From Lepidurus packardi (Eukaryota; Arthropoda; Branchiopoda; Notostraca; Triopsidae), in contig JAKZAN010000002.1 in assembly GCA_023053545.1 (NCBI GenBank), positions 3,146,375 through 3,210,374 on the forward strand: a DNA stretch of 64,000 nt, given 5' to 3'. Numbering within the stretch: position 1 is the stretch's first letter; each line of letters starts with the position of its first letter. Position numbers and translations under genes: made by a program. Shown here piece after piece: positions 36,488 to 47,299 of this stretch. The notes beneath the pieces are model-generated. The model was not told where the DNA came from. It ran no database searches and saw only the letters and a list, made by a program, of their open reading frames with translations.

Positions 36488-37590
36488 TTACGTTAAATGG
36501 ATTTTAATGATGTTTAATTAGAGAAAAATAAAATTCACAAGTTCAGGTCTAGATGTTTCTTCTCCAGCTCCTGCCTCAGTTCTGCTAACGCTTTCTTGGT
36601 GGACGTTATGGATTACCAGACGAATTTTGATTCTTAATTGTATATAAGCGAAACATTTATGAGCTGTTGTTAAGTTATATCCTGTGCTAATATTTGTTTG
36701 AATAAATGGCCTCCTAAGAACCCGTATGAACTGCCGGCTCGATTCTTGAAAACCTAGAAAAGTGTCTCTTTATTTTCCAATTTAGTAGTTTCAGACATAC
36801 TTTCCCGCTTTCTTTACACCATTGGGAGGAGCCAGGCTGGACCCCGGACAGGGGATCACCAATAGGAAAATCTTTGAATTAAATTCCGTTAGAATTATTT
36901 AATTGAAAACGCAGTTCTTATAAGTCGTACAACGAAAAACAATTACCAGTCAAAGCTTGAAGTTTTATTTCGCAATTAAGATACAGTTCTCTGTTAATTA
37001 TCTTTAGCCTTTTGTTTTAAAAAAGTATACCGGAAGCAAACGAGGATGACCTTGTACGAGCCCGTTAATCCCGTAAAGTCGCTCAACAAAGGGGTGTGAA
37101 TAAAGTGCGAAGCGTGTAACACGAAATGGTAAAACGCGAAACGGGCCGTGAAATAGTTTTAAATATTGTAATGTATTATGATAACTTTAATTATATTCAT
37201 CCTAAATTTCATATGTTATATTATTTTAAGTTAGCTTATGTAAAGTAGGCCACGTTTAGATTTTCTAAATTTCTTGGTTTTTTAAAGTATTATATGTAGC
37301 GTACAAATTATTTCTAGTTATAGTTTCGCATTTTACAAGGTTTCGCAGGTAGCATTTTGCGTTTTACCATTTCGTATTCTGCATTGAACATTTCGAATGT
37401 TATCAACACGCTTAGATAAGTAAGAGAGATGTATGGCATAGCAATGACGGAAACCTTGAAACTTACGTAACGTGGCTTCTTCGCTTTGTCTTCCCAAAAG
37501 TTTCCTTATTCACATTTGTAGTTTCCGCCATTACGTTTCAACATTTCTTCATTTGACTTTCCTTTCCAACCCTTTTAAAATAGTTTCGAA
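36488..37590. other. RABL6-PSAT1 intergenic region
   Basis: This is RABL6 3' UTR (AATAAA at 36527-36532 and another near 36700) followed by about 900 bases with no recognised gene, RNA or transposon. The PSAT1 promoter must lie at the right end. Confidence 0.5.
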
Positions 37591-39122
37591 ATGAGTTCCC
37601 AAAAAGTAATTAACTTTAATGCCGGCCCAGCAAAGCTTCCTGAGGAGGTAACTCTAACTGCATTACATACCACCTACATAAAACTTACCAGTTAGCTTTA
37701 AAAATTGCCCTCGTGTCCTAAATTCTTCAGTTTTAACAAGTGTCTTTCCCTAGGTTTTACTAGAAGTCCAACGAGATCTGATCCACTTTGCAGATTCTCA
37801 AGTCAGCGTCTTAGAAATGAGCCATCGCTCCCCAGAATTCGAAGGCATATTAAGAAAAGCTCAAGAAACTCTTCGGAACTTGTTGTAAAAATACCAAAAC
37901 TCTTATTTTTCCTTTTCGTCTGTATTCTTGATTGATTATTTTTTTGGTTCTAGAAATATTCCAGACAACTATAAGATCCTATTTATGGCTGGCGGAGCCA
38001 CAGCCCAATTTGCTGCCATCCCTTTAAATTTAATGGGCAAGACTGGCTCTGCAGATTATGTAGTAACAGGAACGTGGTCAGCCAAAGCTGCAAAAGAAGC
38101 GGCAAAATATGGAAAAGTGAATCTTGTGCTCCCCAAAGTGAGCAAATACACCGAAATCCCGGACCAGAGCTCTTGGAAAACCAGTCCTGACGCCTCTTAC
38201 CTTTACTATTGCTGTAACGAGACAGTCGATGGTACGTCTTTTATTACCATTATAATTTCCATTCAATAAACTCAGTTTGTTATCGGTTTTTCTCTCAAAC
38301 TATAAATTATTTCTAGGTGTGGAATTCCCCAATGTGCCTGAAATACCCAACATTCCATTGGTTTGCGATATGTCATCCAATTTCCTAACAAGACCTTTTG
38401 ATATCACTAAAGTACAGAAAAAAAATACATTTTAAGAAATTGCTTTCTATTGAATCTTTTTCACGCAGTTTGGAGTCGTTTTTGCAGGCGCGCAAAAAAA
38501 CGTAGGACCTGCTGGAGTCACTATCGTGATTATTCGCCAAGATTTGATTGGAACGCCTGCCAGCTCTTGTCCTGCTATTATGAGCTATAAAATCATGGAC
38601 GCCGAGAACTCTTTACACAACACGCCTCCCACGTTTAGGTAAAAATACCGAAATTTACCCAAATCAACATTTTGTCCCATCATTATTACATTTTTTTCTT
38701 TCTTTTCCACAGTATCTACGTAACCGGGTTGGTATTTGAATGGATAAAACAGCAACAAGGTCTGGAAGGGATGGAAGAGCGCTCAAGGAACAAAAGCAAA
38801 CGAATCTACAGCATTATTGAGCAATCTAACGGTTTTTACGTTTGTCCGGTCCAACAAAACTCTCGCAGTCGAGTAAACATACCTTTCCGTCTCCATGAAG
38901 AGAAACTAGAGAAACTTTTCCTCACTCAAGCTGAAAACTTGAACATGCTTGGTTTACAAGGGCATCGGTAAATTTATTTTCATGTTTGCCGTTGAATTCA
39001 ATGTTGTATGTTTTAGTTCGGTGGGTGGGGTTCGCGCATCTTTATACAACGCTATTTCGTTGGAAGAAAGCGAGCGTTTGGCTACCTTTATGGAGCTGTT
39101 TTTAAGCGACCATTCCTTATAA
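37591..39122 (+). CDS. PSAT1: Phosphoserine aminotransferase
   Basis: Seven exons: 37591-37647, 37754-37884, 37954-38231, 38317-38411, 38469-38638, 38713-38967, 39017-39122; 363 residues (human 370). It starts with [19 protein letters not shown], the family N-terminus. Other blocks are [41 protein letters not shown] and [15 protein letters not shown], where Lys197 is the PLP Schiff-base lysine, and the C-terminal [12 protein letters not shown]. It transfers an amino group from glutamate to 3-phosphohydroxypyruvate, making phosphoserine for PSPH. The gene is convergent with MESH1, with 297 bases between the stops. PSPH lies upstream on the same strand, separated by the septin, IFT122, OSTC and RABL6 genes. 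Confidence 0.96.
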
Positions 39123-39419
39123 TTCCCAACACTAATGCGTATATTGATTAATAATCCTTTACCGCCATCATGGAAAAATAGCGCCTGAAAAATGTGGTGC
39201 CATTTTTTCGTTTATACTGGTAAGGGACAATTGCGCAATTCAGAGGGGGAAATTTCGCAGAGGGGCGTAGTGCATTTTTAGAAGGGGGACCAGTACAATT
39301 TACAACTGTTCAAAGGTGCTAGAAATCAGGATTTTTTTTTGTTTTTACAAAACCCAGACCTTTGTTAGATCTTTTTATTGTTGCCAGAGACGGACGTTTA
39401 TTTTTAAAAAAATACATAT

Positions 39420-40126
39420 TTATGATATGCGAATATTCCGAGCAAAAAGTTCGTCTAATTGCTGCTCTAAAGCAGGACATGTTCCTTTCAGGTTTTCAAT
39501 TACAGCATGGGACCATTTGAAATACTCTTTAACACGTGTTGGGGTCCATCCAGTGGGTGTGGCTCGCTCTAAATCACGCAGGTTGTAAAGCTTGTCTGCT
39601 AATTTCACCAGTTTCGCTTCATAAGAGACGTGGCTTGCGTGTTCGATCTGCGAAAATGGCTAACTTAGCTTTTTTTTAACGTTTGTCTTATTTAATTAAT
39701 TAATTCTCAGAAGTGAATACTTGAAGTCTTTTGCGTTCTTTTTTGGGTAGACTTTTGTCGTCGGTGACTTCTTTGACAATATTTGCGACTTTGGGGCCAA
39801 ATGCTGATTGAATTTCTTCAAAAGTTGTGTTGGTATCTTCGACAGTGTCGTGCAAAAGCGCCGCTTGGAGCACAGACAAGTCGGTAATGCCGCCTTCTAT
39901 GGCTAAAATACGCGCTACGCCTGCAACAATGAAAGGAAGAAATTGTAGTTGACAGTTGGACTTGAACGCGTAATGAAATTGTGGGATTACCAATGGGATG
40001 ATTGATGTACGGTGTGCCTTGAGGGTCCTTGCGCTTCTGATTACGGTGCTTGACAGCTGCAAAGTGCGTACAATCCACTAATGCGGACAAGGATGTTGAC
40101 ACGTTCATTACCACGTCTGGATCCAT
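39420..40126 (-). CDS. HDDC3: MESH1 / HDDC3, metazoan SpoT-like hydrolase
   Basis: Three exons on the minus strand (39991-40126, 39721-39920, 39420-39647) give 187 residues (human 179). The HD-domain metal ligands are visible: His27 in [14 protein letters not shown] and His69-Asp70 in [12 protein letters not shown]. Other family blocks are [31 protein letters not shown] and [21 protein letters not shown]1 hydrolyses ppGpp in vitro and has been shown to act as a cytosolic NADPH phosphatase. The ATG at 40126 is the first in frame and gives an N-terminus of normal length. No synthetase domain is fused to it, as expected for the animal small hydrolases. Confidence 0.96.
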
Positions 40127-41570
40127 GGTCACGAGCAACAAAGACACGCGTTGGCCTTCAGTAGTCGAGTTATCGGAGAATTTCGAATGTTACCGTACTC
40201 ATAACAGTAACGCCCATAGGCGTATCGGAACAGACATTATCCCACCTTTAACGCGCTGTTTTTGAAAACGTTTCGATTTCTTTTTTCGAAGATTCCGATA
40301 TAGTTTATTTAGGGACCTCGGAGGTAAAGAAGCATTAATATTTCTTCTTTAATTATTTCGTTAAATACAATAATGGAGCAACAAAGGAAGAATTGTACCG
40401 AAATATTTAATTTTAGATGTGTTAACTATAGTACTAAAAGGAAAGGCATTTGTAAAGCAAACTAGGTTCTTAACCTGCCTATTGTACGGGAAGGTAGGGT
40501 TTCGGTAGCTTGCATTTGTAGCACTTCCTTTGAACAAGCATCTGACTTACTATTTCGGTTAATGAGACAAAATAATGTCCCAATCAACTGTATTCAAAAG
40601 GAAGTTAGGAAAACTACACAGGAATATCGTTAAAGCAGTTTTAGCCGATCTCCTGAAACTTGATATTTTACATTCAGGCAAGTTACCCAAATAGTTTGCG
40701 TCACGTATTATTTTTCCGAAATTCACTTTAGCAGCTTTAGTACATGCCAAAATTCTCAATAACTGCAATCCCAGTATCCTTAAGAAAAATAGCAGGAAAA
40801 TCAACGTAATAAAGCTTTCTTGTTCTCCAAAGTGTCTAATAAATTTCACTTTGAAGTTTTAATAAATTTAAGCTACGTAAACCTTTGCTAGATAGAGGGG
40901 CATTAGACGGAAAAATTCGCTCGAAATTTTCTACCGGAAGACAGAAAGAACTAAGCAGGTCTGCCATTCTTCGATACGCCCTCCAATTAAACCTAAACCT
41001 TTTCGCTTTTCAAGCTTTTTCTGTCTTGAGGGGAGATGGTTTTCCAACTCCAGCAACGCACAAGCAAAGTCGGAGAGCCACGTATTGATTGGGGAGCTGT
41101 GAAGAGCGCCTGTGTGATAGTAGGAAAACTCTCGTGTTGTAGCCAAGGGTTTGGAAGCCGTTTGGGTTTGGCTGCTGTGCTCCATTCTGCATCCGTGTGT
41201 CGCTATATTTGCTATGAGTCTGCTGCAATCGGTGGTATTTTCTTCTTTGGGTAGTTGCCATTCTCACTGCCATGTTAAGTTATTCAGTTACGAGCATGGT
41301 ATTTTAAAAAGTGTCGCCCTTTTCTTAATCTGTTTTGCCAAATCCAGATTATCATGCCGGTTTTAATTAGGTCTGGAGCGAATCGATTTCGCTAATGAGT
41401 GCGTGATTGTGGACACTATTTAGAAGTTTAGGGGGCAGCCAAACTTGCGTTTAGAAGCCCTCTCCTTTATTCATTATGTGAAAATTTCTCCATTCGACCG
41501 TGTAGTGCCAAAAAAGGAAATTTTTCTTAGTGAAAGTAACAGTAGTTCTAAGAGAAAAGCATCACCCACC
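40127..41570. other. Divergent intergenic region, MESH1 / membrane protein
   Basis: 1.44 kb between two divergent starts. Open frames at 41036-41366 look hydrophobic but have no suitable ATG and signal peptide. Nothing else was recognised. Confidence 0.4.
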
Positions 41571-43932
41571 ATGTTGGAATGGATTCTAATCCCTTTAACA
41601 TTGACCTTTGCCGAAGAGCTACCCAAATTGCTTCCTAAGCAATCACCTGAGATGAAATCAAGTGAGTTCGGTCTATTATGTAAAGCCTCTGAAAAAGTCT
41701 CAGTGGAAAAGTTCAAAAGAAAGTTACTAGAGGAAAGAAGTTTTTTTTTTTCGTCACCAGTGGTTACGCCCTATTGAGTTTCTTCCCCGTTTCCATGTGT
41801 GAGATCCAAATGACTGTAATTTATGTCCAATGACTTGTTATAGGTACTGGAGAACCCATGGGGTTTTATATCGGAGATATTTGTGAAACAAGTTGCAGCG
41901 AATTGTTGCTTCATGTGGTGTGCAACAATGTTTCGAAGCGTTGCGAATGCGATGCCAAGTTTCCTATTGTGATTGACAATGTGGTTTGCGTCGCACGTGA
42001 GTTTTCAATACTTCAACATTTTTCTTTTTTTAATGAAATTTAATACTTACGTTGTCTTTTTTTACATTTTTTATAGCACTACGGTTAGGAGACCGCTGTT
42101 TATATGATCAGTCTTGTAGACAAACAGACCGACATTCGGTTTGTGCCATGTTGGATGATTTCACAGCACAATGTCAATGTAAAGCACATTTCGGGTTTTC
42201 TTCCAAACCGGATCCCAATGCCAAAGCCATCATTTGTGTAGCAGGCACGTCAATGTCCAATTTTTCTTCATGTATCTTAACCACGTTCAATATGTCAAGT
42301 TATGTTCAGCATAATCTCGAATTGATATACAGCTATAATAATTGGGGGCGACAATGTAAACATTACGATGTCTTCTATTCATAAACCAACTTTAATAGCA
42401 TATTTAGATAAAATTTTGTAGTAACATCGTAACACTTTTGTTTTGCAAATTTGAGTTCGGTGTTATCGAGTTATGACTAATTTGAGATTAGTTTTGTCAC
42501 GCATTCCGTGCCCGTAACCTAGATATCCTATGTCCCCAGTAACAAAAATGTGTTTAATAGTCTATGTTATTGTTATTTTGGTTACATTGACTATATATAA
42601 TTAATAATCATAACAACATCATGATATAACATTTTTGTACTATTACCAAGACGCTTCAAATCAGTTTTTATGTAATTATTAAGGTTTGTTCGTTAGATTT
42701 CTTAAAAAATTATTAAAAACCAGTGTAGGCAACCTTTTGCCGGTCTTTTATCTTGCGGCATTTTACAGGTCGTTATATTTACTTATTTATTTGGTGTGTA
42801 TTATTTGCTGGTTGGTATTATTTGCTAAAAAACTTATTTCGTTTTATGTTTAATTTATTTTAGACCAAACTGAACCTTTGTTGACTACTGACGTGCCTAC
42901 ACTAATTGGAGTTGGATTAGGCTTAGGCGTTTTCAGTGCTTTAACTTGCCTCGTGTTGAAATTGTTCAGTCGCGCAAGATTTGCGCGGCCCCGAGGCTAC
43001 GCCAACGCAAACCTTCCTCCTCCAGTTACATTGTCAGGTAAATCGCATCATTTCCTTCCCGTGTCGTTTCCTCTTTATAGTCTTTCTCTATTTCTTGGGA
43101 TGGGGTACACAAAATTGCACGAATTTCCCTTTAAATCTCGTTGGTTCGCGTTCTTGATATTCGTCTTCTCGTTCGTTTATTTGAATGCTTGCGGTGCGAA
43201 ACGCTTGTGATCGATTGGCTTTTGGCTTCTTTCGTGGGGAACACTTGTGTTTTTCCATTAGAGAGCAAACCTGGGTTCCGCAGCAGTCGCAATTTGCATT
43301 ATTACACTGGTTCTCGAGCTGCATTGTATCAAGGTAAAATCACATTCAACTTTACACTCCGCTTTCTTCCTTTATGTTTTATTTTTAGCAATTCTAGTTC
43401 CATTAACATCCCAAAATAGTCACTAATTTCCATAGTGTTTTATTCACACACAGCTTCCGACCTCCATCAGTCTTCCAGGCGCTCCAGCACAGCCAACGGC
43501 GCGAGGGCTAACTACTATACTTCCGGAAGCAGACATGGGGCACACGGTCCGAGTAACGAAAAATTTTAACCATTTGCCATAAACATCTTCTGAATTAATG
43601 ATAACGATAAATCATGTTTTCTAGGTGGGCGTAGGATGAGCAACGCGTCCATGATGTCTGAGAGAACTCGATCAGTGTGCAATTCCAGGGAGATTTTGAG
43701 AGGGAGTCAAGAAAACTGTGGGAGTTTCCGACAAACACGGGAGAAACGTAAACCGTATGCCCTCGCCAGCACTAGTTCTTTGAGTGCGAGCACTGAAGCA
43801 GTTGAAGACCCCTTGGCGAGTAGTCCAAAGTCGCCTAAATCTACTGATGTTCTTGTAAGCATACCGGACAAACCTAGTTTGGATCAAATTTTGGAAGATA
43901 ACGCAACGGGGATCCAAATTTTGAGATCTTAA
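41571..43932 (+). CDS. Type I membrane protein with two six-cysteine EB/EGF-like modules, family not assigned
   Basis: Seven exons: 41571-41739, 41844-41996, 42077-42244, 42864-43037, 43262-43333, 43454-43552, 43625-43932; 380 residues with consistent phases. The ATG has a strong context (caccATG) and opens a signal peptide (MLEWILIPLTLTFA, residues 1-14). Exons 2 and 3 each encode one six-cysteine module (C-x3-C, then two further cysteines and a CxC pair), resembling arthropod EB modules. A membrane segment (LIGVGLGLGVFSALTCLVLKLF) lies near 177-198. The cytoplasmic tail of about 180 residues is rich in Ser, Arg and Asn. I do not recognise the family; a receptor or adhesion role is only inferred from the architecture. 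The join of exon 1 uses a weak donor, and intron 3 needs a GC donor to keep the last module cysteine, so these two joins are the least certain. Confidence 0.65.
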
Positions 43933-43978
43933 AATGGACGAAAGATCCTAGCAAAACAAGTTATTTAAAGTTTTATTT

Positions 43979-44458
43979 CTAGTCGAAAACCTCTTTTCTT
44001 AAGTTATAATAAAACCCTTTAGAGCCTACAATAATTTCCTCATTTTCTTGTAAATTATAAAACCCCAAACTTCTCCGAAAAGTATTCTGCTGTTCAAATA
44101 AATCGCCGTTTCTACCGTTTAAAACCCTATACAACCATTCGACATGTTTTACCACAAATAAAACTCCCAGAATTGTCGGACATGGGTTTCGGAAGATGAA
44201 GCGAAAGGGACACGGAACACATAAGCCCGAGTTCTTTTTTAGGAACTTTGTGGTCAAGGGTGACTTATACAGTACGACGAAAGTGGGTTGCGGAAAATGT
44301 TTGTCATCGGTATCTACCCGGCACTTGTAACAATAACCCGGCTTGTCTGATAAGCCGCCTTGATGGAGCAGATACCGACCAACGACACACAAGTCCCAGT
44401 TCGATGGCAACGTTGGCACCGGTAAAAAGCAAAATGGCAAAAAAGTATCAAAATCGCG
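43979..44458 (-). CDS. Unidentified open reading frame, probably part of a small gene
   Basis: A minus-strand frame of about 160 codons ends at 43979 and is followed directly by an AATAAA hexamer on the same strand (43973-43978). That placement suggests a true 3' end, convergent with the membrane protein gene. The frame has no internal ATG, so any start must lie in an upstream exon or it is not coding. It contains CxxC pairs (CYKC, CVPC) and a moderately hydrophobic stretch (PTILGVLFVVKHVEWLYRVL). I recognise no family. A chance open frame is the main alternative. Confidence 0.3.
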   Translation of the reverse strand, partial: RDFDTFLPFCFLPVPTLPSNWDLCVVGRYLLHQGGLSDKPGYCYKCRVDTDDKHFPQPTFVVLYKSPLTTKFLKKNSGLCVPCPFRFIFRNPCPTILGVLFVVKHVEWLYRVLNGRNGDLFEQQNTFRRSLGFYNLQENEEIIVGSKGFYYNLRKEVFD

Positions 44459-44839
44459 CAAAACTCCTCAAATATATCGACATCTTTTTACTGTATTACA
44501 GCTTGACTCTTTTTTATATTCGTTTTTTGGTTACAAAAGTGCACTGTTTATTTATTAAAAAGTAACATTTGATCAAACTTAATTTTTTACTTGCCCCTGG
44601 GAAGGTAGAAAATAGTAACCAAACGAAACTTTACTTAAAAACATCCGCAGACAAGTCAATATGGTACAAGTAAAAATTGTGCGAATAAAGTCGAATCTAT
44701 TTTTCAAAGCCAAATAGTTCTATCCGAAAGCCGCAATGAAGCTTGGCCAACCTCGTAGTTCCAAACCTACCACACGGGTCGTGGCGCTGACCGGAAATAC
44801 GTCCCATTGTTATGAACGTTCGAAACATTACGTGAAGCT

Positions 44840-47235
44840 ATTGCATTCCCATTTGTGATTCCAAACCGAGAGATTGTACAGAATTGCAGTGCGAAAGATC
44901 GAAAGAAAAAGTGTTAGTAGAAGAGCTGAAGGGAACATACATCCAAAACTTAATAGAAAACGAATCGTTAGAAGAAAAATATAATAAATATGTAGAAAAG
45001 CTCATAGAAGTATGCAAAAGACACATACCGCTCAAAGGAGGACCAAAGAAAAATAACCAAAAAGAGACTAGTAATAGGAAAATGTGGTGGAACGAGGAGT
45101 GCAGTAGGCTAATGGGCATAATGAGAAAATGTTACAGAGAATTCAAGAGAAATCCTTCAAAAACTAACTTAGAGAACTATAAAAAAGCACAAGCGCAATG
45201 CAAAAAGATCTATCGTAACATCAAAAGGAGGGCATGGAGAGAAAAGGTAGAAAAGTTATGGGGGAATACGAGTATGAAAGAGGTATGGAAACTTATTGGG
45301 AGAATGGAAGGCAGGGGAAGACAAGACAATGAAAGTTAGAATAGGTGCGACGACATCAAGAAAAGTAAGCTTAAGTAAAGGTATACCAAAGGGATCAGTT
45401 TTGAGTCCATGGCTCTTGAATATTATGATTAGTGATTTCCCGACAGATTTGTATAGAACTAGCACCTCGATCTATGTAAATGATATTGCCATCTGGACAA
45501 GGGACAAAACTTAAGACAATGCTATAAGAAGAATAGCTAACTCATCGAAAGAGGCAGAAATATGGTGTGATATGAACGGTTTTAAAATAGCAGCCGAAAA
45601 AACGAAATGCCTAGTCATGACAAAGAAAAGAAAGACAGAAATAAAAGTTAGAAGTCAAAATCTGAGGAACGGAAATGGAAAGAATAAAAGAAGGAAAATT
45701 TTGGGGGATCACTTTCGACAAGAAACTAAAAGTTAAACAGCACATGGAAAAGATGAGAGAAAGGGGAATGAAAGCTACCTTAATACTTCAAAAATTGGCA
45801 GGAACAAGTTGGGGAGCAAATATAAAAACAATGCTAACGCTTTATAAGGGACTAGTAAGAGTAAAATTAGAATATGAGGCAATACTTTTTAAAGACGCCA
45901 ATAAGATCATGTTAAAATAACGTATAGAAACCATACAAAACAGAGCACTACGAATAATTCTCAGGGCAATGAAAACCACGCCCATATCTGTGTTACTGTG
46001 CTCAACAGGACTAACACACTCAGAGATAGGTGGGAAGAACTAGCTTTAAGGTATCGCAACAGAATGATGGAACGTCATTATGAAGATGAGGTAGTATTCA
46101 GAGTCCTAGATCACAGGAAAAAAAGAATATATGCACAAATTAGTACATGGATAGAAGCCTACCAACTACCGGAAATAGAAGCAGGAAATATCTATGAGAA
46201 AAAAATCGCCACATGGGATTTGATGTAGAAGGTATAACGGATTCAATACCAGAACTAGCCACGAAATCAGTTTACCAGGCCGGAAGACACACAACAATTT
46301 TAGATTTCTTTGAGAAGCGTTACAAAGATAGGAAAAGAATCTTTACAGATGGCTTAAAAGACGACAAAGGAAACGTAGGACTAGTAGGGATATATGTAGA
46401 GTACGAAGACAAGATGGTGGCTCTCGCTCTACCAAAATTTTCATCAGTAATGGAAGCCGAACTGTATGCAGTTTTAGAAGCTTTACAATTTGCAAATAAA
46501 GCACAGAAAAACAGATATGTAATTTTTACATATTCAAAGGCGGCAGTTTTGGCAATAAAAAATTATGATAACAAGAAATATAGCCGAGTCATTCAGGAAA
46601 TTCAAAGGTCAATTATGGCTTTAAAAACTCGAGGGAAAGGCGTATCTATACAATGGGTGCCAGGATACGAGGGTTTTATGAGCAATGAAAAGGCAGATTT
46701 AGCAGCAAAGCTGGGAAAAGGATCAGAAAATTTTGTAAATAGAGGACTAGCAACTGAAGAAGTAATGTCACTTTATAAAGAAAAGAACAAAAAGAGAATT
46801 TTAAGAACGCTAAAACTTCAATCTGAACAAGAATTGGTTCAAGCGGCCATGTCTCTCAAACCGCAACCATGGCTAGAACACCCGAATAGAAGAGTAGCCG
46901 TAGAGCTCATAAGAATAAGAAGCAAACATGCAAAGTTGGGTTGGTGGATGAAGAGATTTAAGCTTAAAGACACAGATATATGTGAAAACTGTAGGGAACA
47001 AACAGACAGTGGAACACAGGTTGTTGTATTGCTCATATACGGATACGAAAGAGAAAAATGGAGGAGAGTAGAACAGATCGGAGTACTTTAACATGGAAAA
47101 TGTATTAGGATTAGGGAAAATTAAACCAGAACGCCAATATAAGTTAAGAAACTGTCTAGTAGACTACCTTAAAGATACTAAACTAATAGAAGTGGTGATG
47201 GTGATGAAGTGATGGAAGTGGTGGTGAAGTGATGA
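44840..47235 (+). mobile_element. Decayed non-LTR retrotransposon (LINE), ORF2 portion with RNase H
   Basis: Several frames together give the C-terminal two thirds of a LINE ORF2. The first (from about 44884) is the basic linker after the endonuclease (KMWWNEECSRLMG). The next (45296-45514) starts in the reverse transcriptase core with LSKGIPKGSVLSPWLLN and a damaged catalytic box, YVND for YADD. The last (46213-47091) is an RNase H domain (FTDGLKDDKG, SVMEAELYAVLEAL, WVPGYEGFMSNEKADLAAKLG) in which the third acidic residue is replaced (FTYSKAA for the usual TDS). The fingers part of the reverse transcriptase is missing between the first two frames, so there is an internal deletion as well as frameshifts. 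RNase H after the reverse transcriptase is typical of the I/R1/Loa groups. It ends in GTGATG-like repeats near 47190-47235. It is inactive. Confidence 0.85.
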
Positions 47236-47250
47236 AAGATACTAAACTAA
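47171..47250 (+). repeat. Direct repeat flanking a GTGATG-rich stretch at the LINE 3' end
   Basis: The 16-mer AAAGATACTAAACTAA occurs at 47171-47186 and 47235-47250. Between the copies lie imperfect repeats of GTGATG/GAAGTGATGG, possibly the variable LINE tail. Confidence 0.7.
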
Positions 47251-47297
47251 CAGCAGTGTCCTGAGCCGACTCCGCGTCGGCTCAGGACACTGCTGTT
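47249..47297. repeat. Perfect 22-bp inverted repeat with 5-base loop
   Basis: Arms 47249-47270 and 47276-47297 are exact reverse complements, with loop tccgc. Just inside the AA/TT ends the arms begin CAGCAGTG. The structure sits at the junction between the LINE remnant and the following hAT region. It may be a collapsed pair of transposon terminal repeats. Confidence 0.9.
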
Positions 47298-47299
47298 CT

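Noticed and set aside
41036-41366. Hydrophobic open frames as a possible signal-peptide exon for the membrane protein
   Set aside because: They lack a suitable in-frame ATG, and the ATG at 41571 has a better context, a good signal peptide and the right phase.
44248-44565. Plus-strand open frame opposite the unidentified minus-strand frame
   Set aside because: It shows low complexity, no recognisable motif and no regulatory context.
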